Shown here: positions 12,062 to 21,211 of the stretch, in pieces
Position numbering within the stretch: position 1 is the first letter of the stretch
How the letters are laid out: the number at the start of each line of letters is the position of its first letter
DNA from: Variovorax boronicumulans
GTDB taxonomy: Bacteria; Pseudomonadota; Gammaproteobacteria; Burkholderiales; Burkholderiaceae_C
Direction: 5' to 3'
NCBI RefSeq assembly: GCF_029892485.1
Contig: NZ_JARXVG010000001.1
Coordinates: forward strand, 806,001-870,000
Length of the DNA stretch: 64,000 nt
Notes under the pieces: generated by a model
The model's input: only the letters and a program-made list of their open reading frames with translations
Database searches by the model: none
What the model was told of the DNA's origin: nothing
Position numbers and translations under genes: made by a program

Positions 12062-12673
12062 TCAGTGCAAACCGCCGCCGTAGTTGTCTTCGCGGATCAC
12101 GCGCGGCGTGATTTCCCGCGGCTCGATCGAGACCGGCTGGTACACGACGCGCTTCTGTTCTTCGTCGTAACGCATTTCGACGTGACCCGACACCGGGAAG
12201 TCCTTGCGGAACGGGTGGCCGATGAAGCCATAGTCGGTCAGGATGCGACGCAGGTCGTCGTGGCCGTCGAACACGATGCCGTAGAGGTCGAAGGCTTCGC
12301 GCTCGAACCAGGTGGCAGCGCTCCAGACGGGCTGGAGCGAGTCGATCACGGGCAGGTCTTCGCTGGCGGCAAAAACCTTGAGGCGCACGCGCTGGTTGAG
12401 GCTCACCGACAGCAGGTGCGTGACAACACAGAAGCGCTCGCCCTGCCACTCGCCTTCGCGGTAGTCGGAATAGTCCATGCCGCAGAGGTCGATCAGTTGC
12501 TCGAAGCGGCAGCCGGGCGCATCGCGCAACAGCGTGGCGGCTTCGATGTAGTCAGCAGCACTCACCACGACAGTCACCTCGCCCAATGCGAGCGTGACGC
12601 TCTTGGCCTTGGCGCCGAGCGTCTCGGTGATGGTGGCGCGCAGCACCTCCGGCGAAATTGCAAAGTCAGTCAT
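12062..12673 (-). CDS. nuoC: NADH-quinone oxidoreductase subunit C
   Basis: 30-kDa-type peripheral subunit, 203 residues from [10 protein letters not shown]. An in-frame ATG nine codons upstream (12700) is possible but overlaps the nuoB end and adds a non-conserved leader. The family signature [17 protein letters not shown] and the [16 protein letters not shown] motif are clear. It sits 13 bp after nuoB. Confidence 0.96.
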   Translation of the reverse strand: MTDFAISPEVLRATITETLGAKAKSVTLALGEVTVVVSAADYIEAATLLRDAPGCRFEQLIDLCGMDYSDYREGEWQGERFCVVTHLLSVSLNQRVRLKVFAASEDLPVIDSLQPVWSAATWFEREAFDLYGIVFDGHDDLRRILTDYGFIGHPFRKDFPVSGHVEMRYDEEQKRVVYQPVSIEPREITPRVIREDNYGGGLH

Positions 12674-12686
12674 CGTCGGCAATCTC

Positions 12687-13166
12687 TCAGGCGCGGGCAA
12701 TGGTGTTGGTGCGGCGAATCTTCTGCTGCAGCTGGATCACGCCGTAAAGCAGCGCTTCGGCGGTGGGCGGGCAACCCGGAACGTAGACATCGACGGGCAC
12801 GATGCGGTCGCAGCCGCGCACGACCGAATAGCTGTAGTGGTAGTAGCCACCGCCATTGGCGCACGAGCCCATCGAGAGCACCCAGCGCGGCTCGGGCATC
12901 TGGTCGTAGACCTTGCGCAGCGCCGGCGCCATCTTGTTGCACAGCGTGCCGGCCACGATCATCAGATCGGACTGACGCGGGCTGGGACGGAACAGCATGC
13001 CGAAACGGTCGATGTCGTAGCGGGCAGCGCCCGCGTGCATCATTTCGACCGCGCAGCATGCGAGGCCGAACGTCATCGGCCAGAGAGATCCGGTCTTCGC
13101 CCAGTTCACCACCGAGTCGTAGGTGGTGGTGACGAAACCTTCTTTGAGAACGCCTTCAATGGCCAT
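12687..13166 (-). CDS. nuoB: NADH-quinone oxidoreductase subunit B
   Basis: Carries the terminal [4Fe-4S] cluster N2 that reduces quinone. The 159 residues contain the four ligands: the tandem Cys 37-38 ([10 protein letters not shown]), Cys 102 ([10 protein letters not shown]) and Cys 132 (YVPGCPP). It starts [20 protein letters not shown]. nuoA ends 15 bp upstream. Confidence 0.98.
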   Translation of the reverse strand: MAIEGVLKEGFVTTTYDSVVNWAKTGSLWPMTFGLACCAVEMMHAGAARYDIDRFGMLFRPSPRQSDLMIVAGTLCNKMAPALRKVYDQMPEPRWVLSMGSCANGGGYYHYSYSVVRGCDRIVPVDVYVPGCPPTAEALLYGVIQLQQKIRRTNTIARA

Positions 13167-13181
13167 CGTGTGCTTTCCTTG

Positions 13182-13541
13182 TCATTCCCAGTCGAGCGCG
13201 CCTTTTTTCCACTCGTAGATGAAACCCACGACGAGGATGGCGAGAAAGATCATCATGGCCCAGAAGCCGACAGCACCGATCTCCTTGAGCGCAATGGCCC
13301 ACGGGAAGAGAAAGGCAATTTCGAGATCGAACAGGATGAAGAGAATGGCGACGAGGTAATAGCGCACGTCGAACTTCATGCGCGCATCCTCGAAGGCTTC
13401 GAAGCCGCACTCGTAGGGAGCGTTCTTCGCAGCGTCTGGCCGGTTGGGGCCGAGGATGTATCCGATGACTTGGGGGGCGACGCCTACGCCGACTCCGACC
13501 AAAATGAACAAAAGGACCGGAAGGTAGGAATCGAGGTTCAT
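13182..13541 (-). CDS. nuoA: NADH-quinone oxidoreductase subunit A
   Basis: First gene of the nuo operon: a small three-helix membrane subunit of 119 residues from [12 protein letters not shown]. An upstream in-frame ATG (13571) would add ten residues inside a hairpin region and was rejected. The conserved loop [20 protein letters not shown] and the helix [13 protein letters not shown] are present. Upstream on the same strand are two hairpins and tRNA-Leu; no obvious promoter was seen, so the operon may be read through from tpiA-secG. Confidence 0.96.
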   Translation of the reverse strand: MNLDSYLPVLLFILVGVGVGVAPQVIGYILGPNRPDAAKNAPYECGFEAFEDARMKFDVRYYLVAILFILFDLEIAFLFPWAIALKEIGAVGFWAMMIFLAILVVGFIYEWKKGALDWE

Positions 13542-13557
13542 CGAGAATTTTTCACCG

Positions 13558-13592
13558 CTTGCCACCGGCAAGAAGAACCTCTGAATGAGGTT
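13558..13592 (-). promoter_or_regulatory. Two small hairpins between tRNA-Leu and nuoA
   Basis: Two perfect six-base stems lie between the tRNA 3' end and the nuoA start. One is 13576-13581 with 13587-13592 (AACCTC/GAGGTT, five-base loop). The other is 13558-13563 with 13567-13572 (CTTGCC/GGCAAG, three-base loop). Neither is followed by a T-run on the minus strand, so they look more like processing or stabilising structures at the nuo 5' end than terminators. Confidence 0.45.
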
Positions 13593-13608
13593 TTCTGCCG
13601 ATGAGATT

Positions 13609-13693
13609 TGGTGCGGTCGGCGAGACTCGAACTCGCACAGCTTTCGCCACTACCCCCTCAAGATAGCGTGTCTACCAATTTCACCACGACCGC
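13609..13693 (-). tRNA. tRNA-Leu (anticodon GAG)
   Basis: Eighty-five bases on the minus strand with encoded CCA (complement of 13609-13611). The acceptor arms GCGGTCG and CGACCGC pair fully. The anticodon arm CTATC-TTGAGGG-GGTAG places GAG in the loop centre, and a long variable arm and the T arm GAGTTCGAGTCTC follow. It closely resembles E. coli tRNA-Leu2. It lies between secG and nuoA, all on the same strand. Confidence 0.95.
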
Positions 13694-13700
13694 GGTTTTT

Positions 13701-13752
13701 GCTGTTCAGATGGCATGAGGTACCGGTTAAGGCATTTGGCTTTCTGAACAGC
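13701..13752. repeat. Perfect 10-bp inverted repeat just upstream of tRNA-Leu
   Basis: GCTGTTCAGA at 13701-13710 and its exact complement TCTGAACAGC at 13743-13752 flank a 32-base spacer. It sits between the secG stop and the tRNA 5' end. On the minus strand the 3' arm is followed by AAAAACC, not a T-run, so it is not a standard terminator. It could be a processing stem for the secG-tRNA transcript. Confidence 0.5.
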
Positions 13753-13812
13753 TTTAGAGTTTACCCTGAAATACAGCCGTTTCTCGCCGACGACTGCATG
13801 AAAACGACTGGA

Positions 13813-14214
13813 TTACTTGTTCGGAATCTGACCGGCGCCCGAAACGGGTGCGGCAGGCGCCGAAGCCGGTGCGCTCGGAGCGCCCGCGCCGGGGATTTGG
13901 CCAGCCGCGCCAGATGCCGGTGCAGCAGGTGCGCCCACGGCCGCACGCTCGAGAAGACTGCCGCCACCCGCAGGACGCGCATGGCTGAAGTACGCAAGCA
14001 GCAGCGTGCATGCGAAGAACACCGCAGCCAGCACGGCCGTGGTGCGCGAGAGGAAGTTGGCGCTGCCGCTGGCACCGAACAGGCTGCCGGCACTGCCGCT
14101 GCCGAAGGCGGCGCCCATGTCGGCACCCTTGCCGTGCTGGACCAGGATCAGGCCGATCATCGCCAGGGCCGCCAGCATTTGCACGCCGACCAGAAGGTTG
14201 AGGACCACGTTCAT
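13813..14214 (-). CDS. secG: Preprotein translocase subunit SecG
   Basis: Small membrane component of the SecYEG channel. The N-terminal half has two transmembrane segments and the signature LILVQHGKGADMGAAFGSGS. At 133 residues it is longer than the usual 75-110 because of an Ala/Pro/Gly-rich C-terminal tail from about residue 85 in which GQIP occurs twice. Such tails are common in Comamonadaceae SecG and are probably disordered. It follows tpiA by 36 bp. Confidence 0.95.
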   Translation of the reverse strand: MNVVLNLLVGVQMLAALAMIGLILVQHGKGADMGAAFGSGSAGSLFGASGSANFLSRTTAVLAAVFFACTLLLAYFSHARPAGGGSLLERAAVGAPAAPASGAAGQIPGAGAPSAPASAPAAPVSGAGQIPNK

Positions 14215-14250
14215 TCGTTCTTACTCCTAATTGATAACAGCCGTTGCGCG

Positions 14251-15015
14251 TCAGCGCGCAGCGGCAGAGATGATCTGCAGAAAGTCGGGGGCCTTGAGCG
14301 ACGCACCGCCGATGAGGCCGCCGTCAATGTCGGCCTGCGCCAGCAGTTCGGCGGCGTTGGCCGCGTTCATGCTGCCGCCGTAAAGAATGCTGATGCCGGC
14401 AGCGTGCTCGCTCGCTGCGTGATGCAACTGTGCACGCAGCACGGCATGCACCGCCTGTGCCTGCTCCGGCGACGCCGTCTTGCCCGTGCCAATGGCCCAG
14501 ACCGGCTCGTAGGCCACGACGATTTCGCTGATGCAATGGCCATTCACATGGATCACCGCAGCCAGCTGGCGCTTGACGACTTCTTCGGTCTGCCCTGCTT
14601 CGCGCTGTGCCAGCGTCTCACCGACACAGACGATCGGCGTGATGCCATTCGCCAACGCGGCAGCCGCCTTCGCAGCCACTGTCTCGTCGGTTTCGCCGTG
14701 GTACTGCCGACGCTCGGAGTGCCCGACGATGGCATAGCGCACGCCGAAATCCTTCAGCATCGCCGCCGACTGCTCGCCGGTGAACGCACCCTGGGGATGC
14801 GCCGAAACGTCCTGCGCGCCGAGCGCGAGCGACGGTGTACCCGCCAGCAGCGATTGCAGCTGGGCGAAGTACGGCGCCGGCGCGCACAGCGCAACATCGC
14901 AAGCGGCCGGGCTTGCGGCCAGGCCTTGCTGCAGAGCCTTCACCAGCGCCTCGTTGGCGGCCAGGCCGCCATTCATCTTCCAGTTGCCGGCGATCAGTTT
15001 CTTCTTGGTTGTCAT
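14251..15015 (-). CDS. tpiA: Triose-phosphate isomerase
   Basis: Interconverts glyceraldehyde-3-phosphate and dihydroxyacetone phosphate in glycolysis and gluconeogenesis. The catalytic set is present: substrate lysine in GNWKMNG, His in VGHSERRQ, and Glu in [12 protein letters not shown]; the phosphate loop is [10 protein letters not shown]. The start [16 protein letters not shown] (15015) was chosen as the conserved N-terminus, giving 254 residues. The in-frame ATG at 15036 (seven more residues) overlaps the end of the upstream oxidoreductase gene by seven bases and is a real alternative. Confidence 0.95.
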   Translation of the reverse strand: MTTKKKLIAGNWKMNGGLAANEALVKALQQGLAASPAACDVALCAPAPYFAQLQSLLAGTPSLALGAQDVSAHPQGAFTGEQSAAMLKDFGVRYAIVGHSERRQYHGETDETVAAKAAAALANGITPIVCVGETLAQREAGQTEEVVKRQLAAVIHVNGHCISEIVVAYEPVWAIGTGKTASPEQAQAVHAVLRAQLHHAASEHAAGISILYGGSMNAANAAELLAQADIDGGLIGGASLKAPDFLQIISAAAR

Positions 15016-15029
15016 CGCGTTGCTCGTTG

Positions 15030-16028
15030 TCACCATGTCAGCACGATCTTGCCGATGTGCTGGTTCGATTCCATCAGCGTGTGAGCCTGGGCCGCGCCAC
15101 TGGGTTCACCCGCCGCCGCAAAAGTGCTGTGGATCACGGGCTTGATCGCACCGCTTTCCAGCAGCGGCCAGACCTTCTCGCGCAAGGCCTTGGCGATGGC
15201 ACCCTTGAACGCCACCGGCCGGGGCCGCAGTGTCGAGCCGGTGATCGTGAGCCGCTTGCGCAGCACGAGGCCCGCATTGATCTGGCTTTTCACACCGCCC
15301 TGCACAGCGATGATCACGAGCCGGCCGTCTTCGGCCAAACACTCAATCTCGCGCGCCACGTAGTCACCGGCGACCATGTCGAGGATCACGTCCACGCCCT
15401 TGCCGCCCGTGAGTTCCTTCGCCTTCTCGACGAAGTCGCTCGTGCGGTAGTTGATGGCGTGATCGGCACCCAGCTTCTTGCAGGCTTCGCACTTGTCGTC
15501 GCTGCCGGCGGTGACGATCACGGTCGTGCCCAACGCCTTGGCGATCTGGATCGCCGTGACGCCGATGCCGCTCGAGCCGCCCTGGATCAGCAGCGTCTCG
15601 CCCTTTTGCAGGCGGCCGCGCTCGAACACATTGCTCCAGACGGTGAAGAAGGTCTCGGGCAGCGAGGCCGCATCGACATCGCTCCAGCCCTTGGGCACCG
15701 GCAGGCATTGCGCCACAGGCGCCACGCACAGCTCGGCATAGCCGCCACCGGCGATCAGCGCGCAGACGCGATCGCCGACCTTGAAGCCCGCCTCGGCCAA
15801 CGCCGCAGCGTCGCCCGACACGATCTCGCCGGCCACTTCGAGGCCCGGCAGGTCGGAAGCGCCCGGCGGCACCGGGTAGTGGCCCATGCGCTGCAGCACG
15901 TCGGGACGATTGACCCCGCTGGCTGCAACGCGAATCAGCAACTCGCCCACGCCCGCCACCGGATCGGGACGATCGGCCACGCGCAGCACCTCAGGGGCGC
16001 CGTACGAAGTGATTTCAATGGCTTTCAT
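15030..16028 (-). CDS. NAD(P)H-quinone oxidoreductase, zeta-crystallin type
   Basis: A medium-chain reductase of the zinc-free quinone oxidoreductase subgroup, 332 residues. It likely reduces quinones or small carbonyls with NADPH. It begins [20 protein letters not shown] and has the nucleotide-binding motif [18 protein letters not shown] at about residues 147-164, without the catalytic zinc cysteine/histidine set of alcohol dehydrogenases. It precedes tpiA on the same strand with at most a few bases of overlap. The substrate is unknown. Confidence 0.9.
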   Translation of the reverse strand: MKAIEITSYGAPEVLRVADRPDPVAGVGELLIRVAASGVNRPDVLQRMGHYPVPPGASDLPGLEVAGEIVSGDAAALAEAGFKVGDRVCALIAGGGYAELCVAPVAQCLPVPKGWSDVDAASLPETFFTVWSNVFERGRLQKGETLLIQGGSSGIGVTAIQIAKALGTTVIVTAGSDDKCEACKKLGADHAINYRTSDFVEKAKELTGGKGVDVILDMVAGDYVAREIECLAEDGRLVIIAVQGGVKSQINAGLVLRKRLTITGSTLRPRPVAFKGAIAKALREKVWPLLESGAIKPVIHSTFAAAGEPSGAAQAHTLMESNQHIGKIVLTW

Positions 16029-16115
16029 GGTCTTTCGGCCTCCAACGCCCGCAGGTGGGGCGCAGCTAGCTGTTCAAAAGATAGCAACGGCAGGATTGCT
16101 GCCGTCGCGCCCTTC

Positions 16116-18446
16116 TTACTCCTGAGGCTCGCGCGGTGCTTGCGACTGCTGCTCGCCGGCCGGAGCCTGCGGCTGGTCGTTGCGCGGCTGTTGCTGCTGG
16201 TCGTTGAAGCGCGGTGCGCGCTCGCCACGATCACCACCACGGTCGCCGCCGCGATCGCCACGGTCCGAACGCTCGCGGCGTTCGCCACCACGGTCGCCGC
16301 GATCGCCGCCACGGTCTTCGCGCGGCGGGCGCTCGCTGTATTCCATGCCGGCCGGACGCTCGGTCAGGGCCTTCATGGACAGCTTGACGCGGCCCTTTTC
16401 GTCGGTTTCCAGAACCTTGACCTTCACGATCTGGCCTTCGCTCAGATAGTCGGTCACCTTCTCGACGCGTTCATGCGCGATCTGGCTGATGTGCAGCAGG
16501 CCATCCTTGCCGGGCAGCAGGTTGATGAGCGCGCCGAAGTCCAGGATCTTGGTGACCGGGCCTTCGTAGACCTTGCCGATTTCGACTTCAGCGGTGATCT
16601 GCTCGATGCGGCGCTTGGCGAACTCGGCCTTTTCCGGATCGGTCGAGGCGATGGTGATGGTGCCGTCTTCGTCGATGTTGATCGTCGTGCCGGTTTCTTC
16701 CTGCAGGCCGCGGATGACAGAGCCGCCCTTGCCGATCACGTCGCGGATCTTTTCCGGGTTGATCTTCAGCGTGGTCAGGCGCGGTGCGAAGCTGGAGACT
16801 TCGGCCTTGGCCTCACCCATGGCTTCCTGCATCTTGCCCAGGATGTGCATGCGCGCTTCCTTGGCCTGAGCCAGTGCGACCTGCATGATTTCCTTGGTGA
16901 TGCCCTGGATCTTGATGTCCATCTGCAGCGCGGTGATGCCGTTGGTGGTACCCGCAACCTTGAAGTCCATGTCGCCCAGGTGATCTTCGTCGCCCAGGAT
17001 GTCGGTGAGCACCGCGAAGCGGTTGTCTTCCTTGATCAGGCCCATGGCGATGCCGGCCACATGGGCCTTCATCGGCACGCCGGCGTCCATCATCGACAGG
17101 CAGCCGCCGCAGACCGAAGCCATCGACGAGGAGCCGTTCGACTCGGTGATTTCCGAGACCACGCGAACCGTGTACGGGAATTCTTCCTTGGTCGGCAGCA
17201 CGGCGACGAGCGCGCGCTTGGCCAGGCGGCCGTGGCCGATTTCGCGGCGCTTGGTCGAGCCCATGCGGCCCACTTCGCCGGTGGCAAAGGGAGGCATGTT
17301 GTAGTGGAACAGGAAGCGGTCTTCGTACTCGCCGGCCAGCGCGTCGATGCGCTGCGCGTCGCGTTCGGTGCCAAGCGTGGTGATGACCAGCGCCTGGGTT
17401 TCACCGCGCGTGAACAGGGCCGAACCGTGGGTGCGGGGCAGCACGGAATTGCGGATCTCGATGGGGCGCACGGTGCGCGTGTCGCGGCCGTCGATGCGGG
17501 GTTCGCCCGACAGGATCTGGCTGCGCACGATCTTCGATTCGATGGAGAACAGCAGGTCGTTGACCTTGCCCGAATCGAACGGCTCGCCGCTTTCCTTCAG
17601 CGCGCTCATCACGCTGGCGTTGGCTTCGCGCAGGGCCTGCGTACGGGCTTGCTTGCTGCGAATTTGATACACGGCGCGCAGCTTTTCCTCGGCCAGGCCC
17701 TTGACCTTGGCGACGAAGGCTTCGTCTTCAGCGGGCGCTTGCCAGTCCCACATGGGCTTCCCGGCGTCGCGCACGAGGTCATGGATCGCGTTGATCGCGA
17801 TGTTGGCCTGCTCATGGCCGAACACCACGCCGCCGAGCATGATTTCTTCGCTCAGTTGCTGGGCTTCGGACTCGACCATCAGCACGGCGGCTTGCGTGCC
17901 GGCGACGACGAGGTCCATCTGCGAATCCTTGCGGGCCGTCTGGCCCGGATTCAGCACGTACTGGCCGTTGACGTAGCCCACGCGGGCGGCACCGATCGGG
18001 CCGCTGAACGGGATGCCGGAGATCGCGAGCGCAGCGCTCACGCCGATCATGGCGGCGATGTCGGCGTCGACTTCGGGGTTGAGCGACACGGTGTGGATGA
18101 CCACGTGCACTTCGTTCAGGAAGCCTTCGGGGAACAGCGGGCGGATCGGACGGTCGATCAGGCGGCTGGTCAGCGTTTCGTGTTCGCTGGGCTTGGCTTC
18201 GCGCTTGAAGAAGCTGCCGGGGATCTTGCCCGCGGCGTAGGTCTTCTCGATGTAGTCGACGGTCAGCGGGAAGAAGTCCTGGCCCGGCTTGGCGGACTTG
18301 GAGGCGACCACGGTCGCCAGGATCACGGTGCCGTCGATGTCGACCAGCACGGCGCCATTGGCCTGGCGGGCGACTTCGCCCGTTTCCATGACGACAGTCT
18401 TGTCGCCCCATTGGAAGGACTTGGTGACTTTGTTGAAGAGGCTCAT
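16116..18446 (-). CDS. pnp: Polyribonucleotide nucleotidyltransferase (PNPase)
   Basis: Phosphorolytic 3'-5' exoribonuclease and degradosome component, 776 residues from [20 protein letters not shown] (AGGAG seven bases upstream). It has two RNase PH-like domains, then a KH domain ([20 protein letters not shown]) and an S1 domain ([32 protein letters not shown], about 620-690). Beyond S1 there is an unusual tail of about 70 residues made of [10 protein letters not shown] repeats and then Gln/Pro-rich sequence, making it some 65 residues longer than E. coli PNPase. Its 5' leader holds two hairpins. Confidence 0.97.
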   Translation of the reverse strand: MSLFNKVTKSFQWGDKTVVMETGEVARQANGAVLVDIDGTVILATVVASKSAKPGQDFFPLTVDYIEKTYAAGKIPGSFFKREAKPSEHETLTSRLIDRPIRPLFPEGFLNEVHVVIHTVSLNPEVDADIAAMIGVSAALAISGIPFSGPIGAARVGYVNGQYVLNPGQTARKDSQMDLVVAGTQAAVLMVESEAQQLSEEIMLGGVVFGHEQANIAINAIHDLVRDAGKPMWDWQAPAEDEAFVAKVKGLAEEKLRAVYQIRSKQARTQALREANASVMSALKESGEPFDSGKVNDLLFSIESKIVRSQILSGEPRIDGRDTRTVRPIEIRNSVLPRTHGSALFTRGETQALVITTLGTERDAQRIDALAGEYEDRFLFHYNMPPFATGEVGRMGSTKRREIGHGRLAKRALVAVLPTKEEFPYTVRVVSEITESNGSSSMASVCGGCLSMMDAGVPMKAHVAGIAMGLIKEDNRFAVLTDILGDEDHLGDMDFKVAGTTNGITALQMDIKIQGITKEIMQVALAQAKEARMHILGKMQEAMGEAKAEVSSFAPRLTTLKINPEKIRDVIGKGGSVIRGLQEETGTTINIDEDGTITIASTDPEKAEFAKRRIEQITAEVEIGKVYEGPVTKILDFGALINLLPGKDGLLHISQIAHERVEKVTDYLSEGQIVKVKVLETDEKGRVKLSMKALTERPAGMEYSERPPREDRGGDRGDRGGERRERSDRGDRGGDRGGDRGERAPRFNDQQQQPRNDQPQAPAGEQQSQAPREPQE
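16190..16330 (-). repeat. Degenerate short tandem repeats encoding the RGG/RGD tail of PNPase
   Basis: Within the pnp 3' end the DNA repeats units built on CGCCACCACGGTCGC and CGCGATCGC (plus-strand reading). These encode runs of Arg-Gly-Asp and Arg-Gly-Gly in the protein tail. The low-complexity DNA could support unit gain or loss between strains. Confidence 0.6.
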
Positions 18447-18465
18447 GTTTGCTCCTGTTTTAGTA

Positions 18466-18553
18466 GCGAACCGCACAGGGTTCGCAAGGGGCGGAGGCTG
18501 TCTCAGAACACGATGCCATTCCAGCGAAGCTCGGGGAGAACTTCATTGGAATG
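18466..18553 (-). promoter_or_regulatory. pnp 5' leader with two hairpins
   Basis: Just upstream of the pnp ribosome site is a perfect seven-base stem, GCGAACC/GGTTCGC with loop at 18473-18478 (18466-18485). Farther upstream an interrupted stem pairs CATTCCA (18517-18523) with TGGAATG (18547-18553), plus an inner GAAG/CTTC. In E. coli a leader stem-loop is cut by RNase III and lets PNPase repress its own mRNA. The arrangement here is compatible with that control, but this is inference. Confidence 0.5.
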
Positions 18554-18599
18554 ACACAGCTTCGCTCTGTTTTGGCACTCCGAAAGTGGATCGCGAAGT

Positions 18600-18639
18600 A
18601 AAAAACGCCTGAGCTAGCGGACTAACCCAGGCGTTTTTT
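18600..18639 (-). terminator. Rho-independent terminator after rpsO
   Basis: A near-perfect stem AAAAACGCCTG (18601-18611) with CAGGCGTTTTT (18628-18638) lies 14 bp after the rpsO stop. On the minus strand it reads as a GC hairpin followed by a T-run; the flanking A/T runs are symmetric, so it could work in both directions. It separates rpsO from pnp, so pnp probably has its own promoter or is fed by read-through. Confidence 0.9.
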
Positions 18640-18652
18640 CATGCGATTCGGT

Positions 18653-18919
18653 TTACTTGCGCAGACCCAGCTTGGCGATCAGCGCGGTGTAACGGTCGGC
18701 GTCCTTGGACTTGAGGTAGTCCAGGAGCTTGCGGCGGCGGCTCACCATGCGCAGCAGGCCGCGACGACCGTGGTGGTCCTTGGCATGCGTCTTGAAGTGG
18801 GGGGTGAGCTCGTTGATACGGGCGGTCAGCAGTGCAACTTGCACTTCGGGGCTGCCGGTGTCGTTGGCGGCGCGGGCGTTGTCTTTGACGACTTCGGCCT
18901 TGATGGAGGCTGCGATCAT
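18653..18919 (-). CDS. rpsO: 30S ribosomal protein S15
   Basis: Small-subunit protein that binds 16S rRNA early in assembly. It is 88 residues with the typical [33 protein letters not shown] core and ends [10 protein letters not shown]. It stands upstream of pnp, the order conserved across proteobacteria. A strong terminator follows it. Confidence 0.98.
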   Translation of the reverse strand: MIAASIKAEVVKDNARAANDTGSPEVQVALLTARINELTPHFKTHAKDHHGRRGLLRMVSRRRKLLDYLKSKDADRYTALIAKLGLRK

Positions 18920-19008
18920 GTTGAATTTTCCTTGTTCCGGGATGTTTGACTTGCGATGAGCGCTGGAACTGCCCTCACCGTGCGCCTTGCGGCATGCAAA
19001 GCCTCGGG

Positions 19009-19014
19009 ATTATA
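19009..19014 (-). promoter_or_regulatory. Candidate -10 element of the rpsO promoter
   Basis: TATAAT on the minus strand (complement of 19009-19014), about 90 bp before the rpsO ATG. No good -35 was recognised at the expected spacing (the region reads AAGCCC), so only the -10 is supported. It abuts the stop of the DMT permease gene. Confidence 0.5.
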
Positions 19015-19939
19015 GCTCGGCGGACCCGAGGGGGCTTTCCGGCCTCCTCCCACCCCTTCCATCGAGCGAAGCCAGCCCCACGGCACCCAGCACGCAGGCA
19101 GCCCCGCCGATCTGCGCCAGGCTGATACTTTCACCCAGCCAAAAGGCCGCCAGTACCAGCGCTGAAACCGGCAAGAGCGCCGTGAAGAGCGCTGCCTCCG
19201 CTCCCTTCAGCCTGGCCGATCCGGCAAACCAGAGGACAAAGCCCAGCACCGTCGGCACCAGCGCGTAGTAGGCGACGCCGATCAGTGCATCGTTCGGCAA
19301 CGGGTGCTCCCAGGCGCGCTCGAACAGCGCTGGCACCAGCGACAGCAGCAGCCCGAAGGCCGTCATCAGTGTCGACAGCGCCAGCGGCCGCACCGGCACC
19401 CGCAGGCGCTTGTTGAGCAGGATGAACATTGCCTCGCAAACGACCGCGCCCAGCACCAGCAGATTGCCGACCATCGCGGCAGGGGATTTCGAGTCCCCCG
19501 CGGCGCCCTCTCCCGGCCAGCTGATTGCCAGAACACCCGCCGTCGCCAGCGCGATGCTGCCGATCAGGTAGCGCCCCGGCCGCTCGCGCAAGGCCAGCAC
19601 CGCCACCAGCGCAGCGACCGCCGGGAGCGTGCCCGCCACAACGCCCGCGCTGGCCGCCGGCGCCCAGCGCACGCCCAGGATCAGGAGCACCGTGTAGCCG
19701 ACGCTGCCCAATCCGGCCTGGCACAGCAGCAGCACCAGGTCGCGCCGGTCAGGGCGAGGCCAGGGTGTGCGCGTCACACGCAGCAGCAGAAGAAAAACCG
19801 GCAGCGCCATCGCAAACCGCAGCGCCGTCGCAGTGAACGGCGGCAGGCCGCCCGCAATCACCTTGCTGGCGACCACGGTGCTCCCCACCGTGACCATTGC
19901 CAGTGCACACAGCACCATCCCCTTGATTCGTTCCGACAT
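19010..19939 (-). CDS. DMT-family (EamA) transporter
   Basis: Inner-membrane permease of 309 residues with two EamA repeats, about ten hydrophobic helices in all. It begins MSERIKGMVLCALAMVTVGSTVVASKVIAGG. Typical features are PPFTATALRFAMALPVFLL in the first repeat and PNDALIGVAYYALVPTVLGFVLWF in the second. Members export or import metabolites such as amino acids; no specific substrate can be read from the sequence. The aminotransferase gene lies 78 bp upstream on the same strand. Confidence 0.88.
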   Translation of the reverse strand: MSERIKGMVLCALAMVTVGSTVVASKVIAGGLPPFTATALRFAMALPVFLLLLRVTRTPWPRPDRRDLVLLLCQAGLGSVGYTVLLILGVRWAPAASAGVVAGTLPAVAALVAVLALRERPGRYLIGSIALATAGVLAISWPGEGAAGDSKSPAAMVGNLLVLGAVVCEAMFILLNKRLRVPVRPLALSTLMTAFGLLLSLVPALFERAWEHPLPNDALIGVAYYALVPTVLGFVLWFAGSARLKGAEAALFTALLPVSALVLAAFWLGESISLAQIGGAACVLGAVGLASLDGRGGRRPESPLGSAEL

Positions 19940-20017
19940 GCGTGACCTTTCGCTCTCGAAGAAAGGCCAAGCTTCGCGGGCCGCGCGCCGCGCGTATTGA
20001 ACGAAATTGCAGGCGGC

Positions 20018-21190
20018 TCAACCCTTGCGCTGCGCCTGCACCGCCAGCCAGTTGCGCAGGCGCTCCACGCCCTTCACCAACCGCTGCGGATCTTTCGACG
20101 CAAAGCACCAGCGCAGCCAGCCCTGCGCCTCGGGCGCGAAGGCATTGCCCGGCGCGAGCCCGAGGCCCGCCTCGACCACCAGCCGCTTGGCCACTTCGAG
20201 CGAATCGCCAAAGCCCTCGAGCCGGAAGAAGGCATACATGCCGCCCTTGGCCGGCGCCACCTGCACGCCGGGCACCGCGGCCAGCAGCGGCACGAGCGTG
20301 TCGCGGCACAGCTTCAGGTGCGCCACCACGCGCGGCGTGATCTCCGCCGTGTGCGCGATGGCCGCGATGGCGGCGCGCTGCGTGAACACGCTGGCACACG
20401 AGGTGTTGAACTCGATCAGCTTGCCGATGCCATCGACCATCGCCGGCGGCAGCACCAGCCAGCCGAGGCGCCATCCGGTCATGAGAAAGCTCTTCGAGAA
20501 ACTGTGCGTCACGACCAACCGGTCGTCGGGCTTCGAGATATCGAGAAAGCTCGGCGCGCAGCCGTTCGGCGTCGGCTCGAAGTAGAGGCGCTCGTACACC
20601 TCGTCGGCCAGAATCCAGGTGCCGGTCTGGCGGCAATGGTCGAGCACGGCCTGCTGCTCGTCGCGCGTCATCGTCCAGCCCGTCGGGTTGTTGGGCGCAT
20701 TGACGATCAGGAGCTTCGTCTTCGGCGTGACCGCAGCGCGCAGCGCAGGCAGATCGAGCGTCCACTGCCCGTCGACCGGCACCAGCGGCACCGTACGCAC
20801 ATGCGCCCCCATGATCGCCGGCTGCGCCGTGAGGTTCGGCCATACCGGCGTTACCGCAACCACATCGTCGCCCGCATCGACCAGCGCCTGCACCGCCAGC
20901 ATCAGCGCGCTCACGCCGCCCGAAGTCACGGCGATGCGCGAGGCATCGACCGCCGGATGCAGCGCGCTGGTGTAGCGCGCGATCGCCTCGCGCAACTCGG
21001 GCAGGCCGAGGTTGTGCGCGTAGAAAGTCTCCCCACGCTGCAGCGACTCGACGGCCGCCTGGCGGATCACCTCGGGCGTGACCTCGTCGCTTTCGCCGAA
21101 CCAGAAGGCCAGCACGTCCTCACGGCCGAGGCCTGCATTGGCGACCTCGCGGATCCTGGAGGCTTCGAGGTTGTGGATGGCTTCACGCAT
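20018..21190 (-). CDS. PLP-dependent aminotransferase, class I/II
   Basis: Fold-type I aminotransferase of 390 residues related to AspC and similar enzymes. Markers are NAPNNPTGWTMTRDEQQAVLDHC (substrate and cofactor contacts), ILADEVYERLYFEPTP with the PLP aspartate, and SFSKSFLMTGWRLGW with the Schiff-base lysine. The C-terminal arginine region that binds the substrate carboxylate is present near LRWCFAS. It is followed by a DMT permease and preceded by an amino-acid-type binding-protein gene on the same strand, which suggests amino acid metabolism, but the substrate is not known. Confidence 0.9.
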   Translation of the reverse strand: MREAIHNLEASRIREVANAGLGREDVLAFWFGESDEVTPEVIRQAAVESLQRGETFYAHNLGLPELREAIARYTSALHPAVDASRIAVTSGGVSALMLAVQALVDAGDDVVAVTPVWPNLTAQPAIMGAHVRTVPLVPVDGQWTLDLPALRAAVTPKTKLLIVNAPNNPTGWTMTRDEQQAVLDHCRQTGTWILADEVYERLYFEPTPNGCAPSFLDISKPDDRLVVTHSFSKSFLMTGWRLGWLVLPPAMVDGIGKLIEFNTSCASVFTQRAAIAAIAHTAEITPRVVAHLKLCRDTLVPLLAAVPGVQVAPAKGGMYAFFRLEGFGDSLEVAKRLVVEAGLGLAPGNAFAPEAQGWLRWCFASKDPQRLVKGVERLRNWLAVQAQRKG

Positions 21191-21211
21191 CGGCTGTCGT
21201 CCTGTTCGTCG

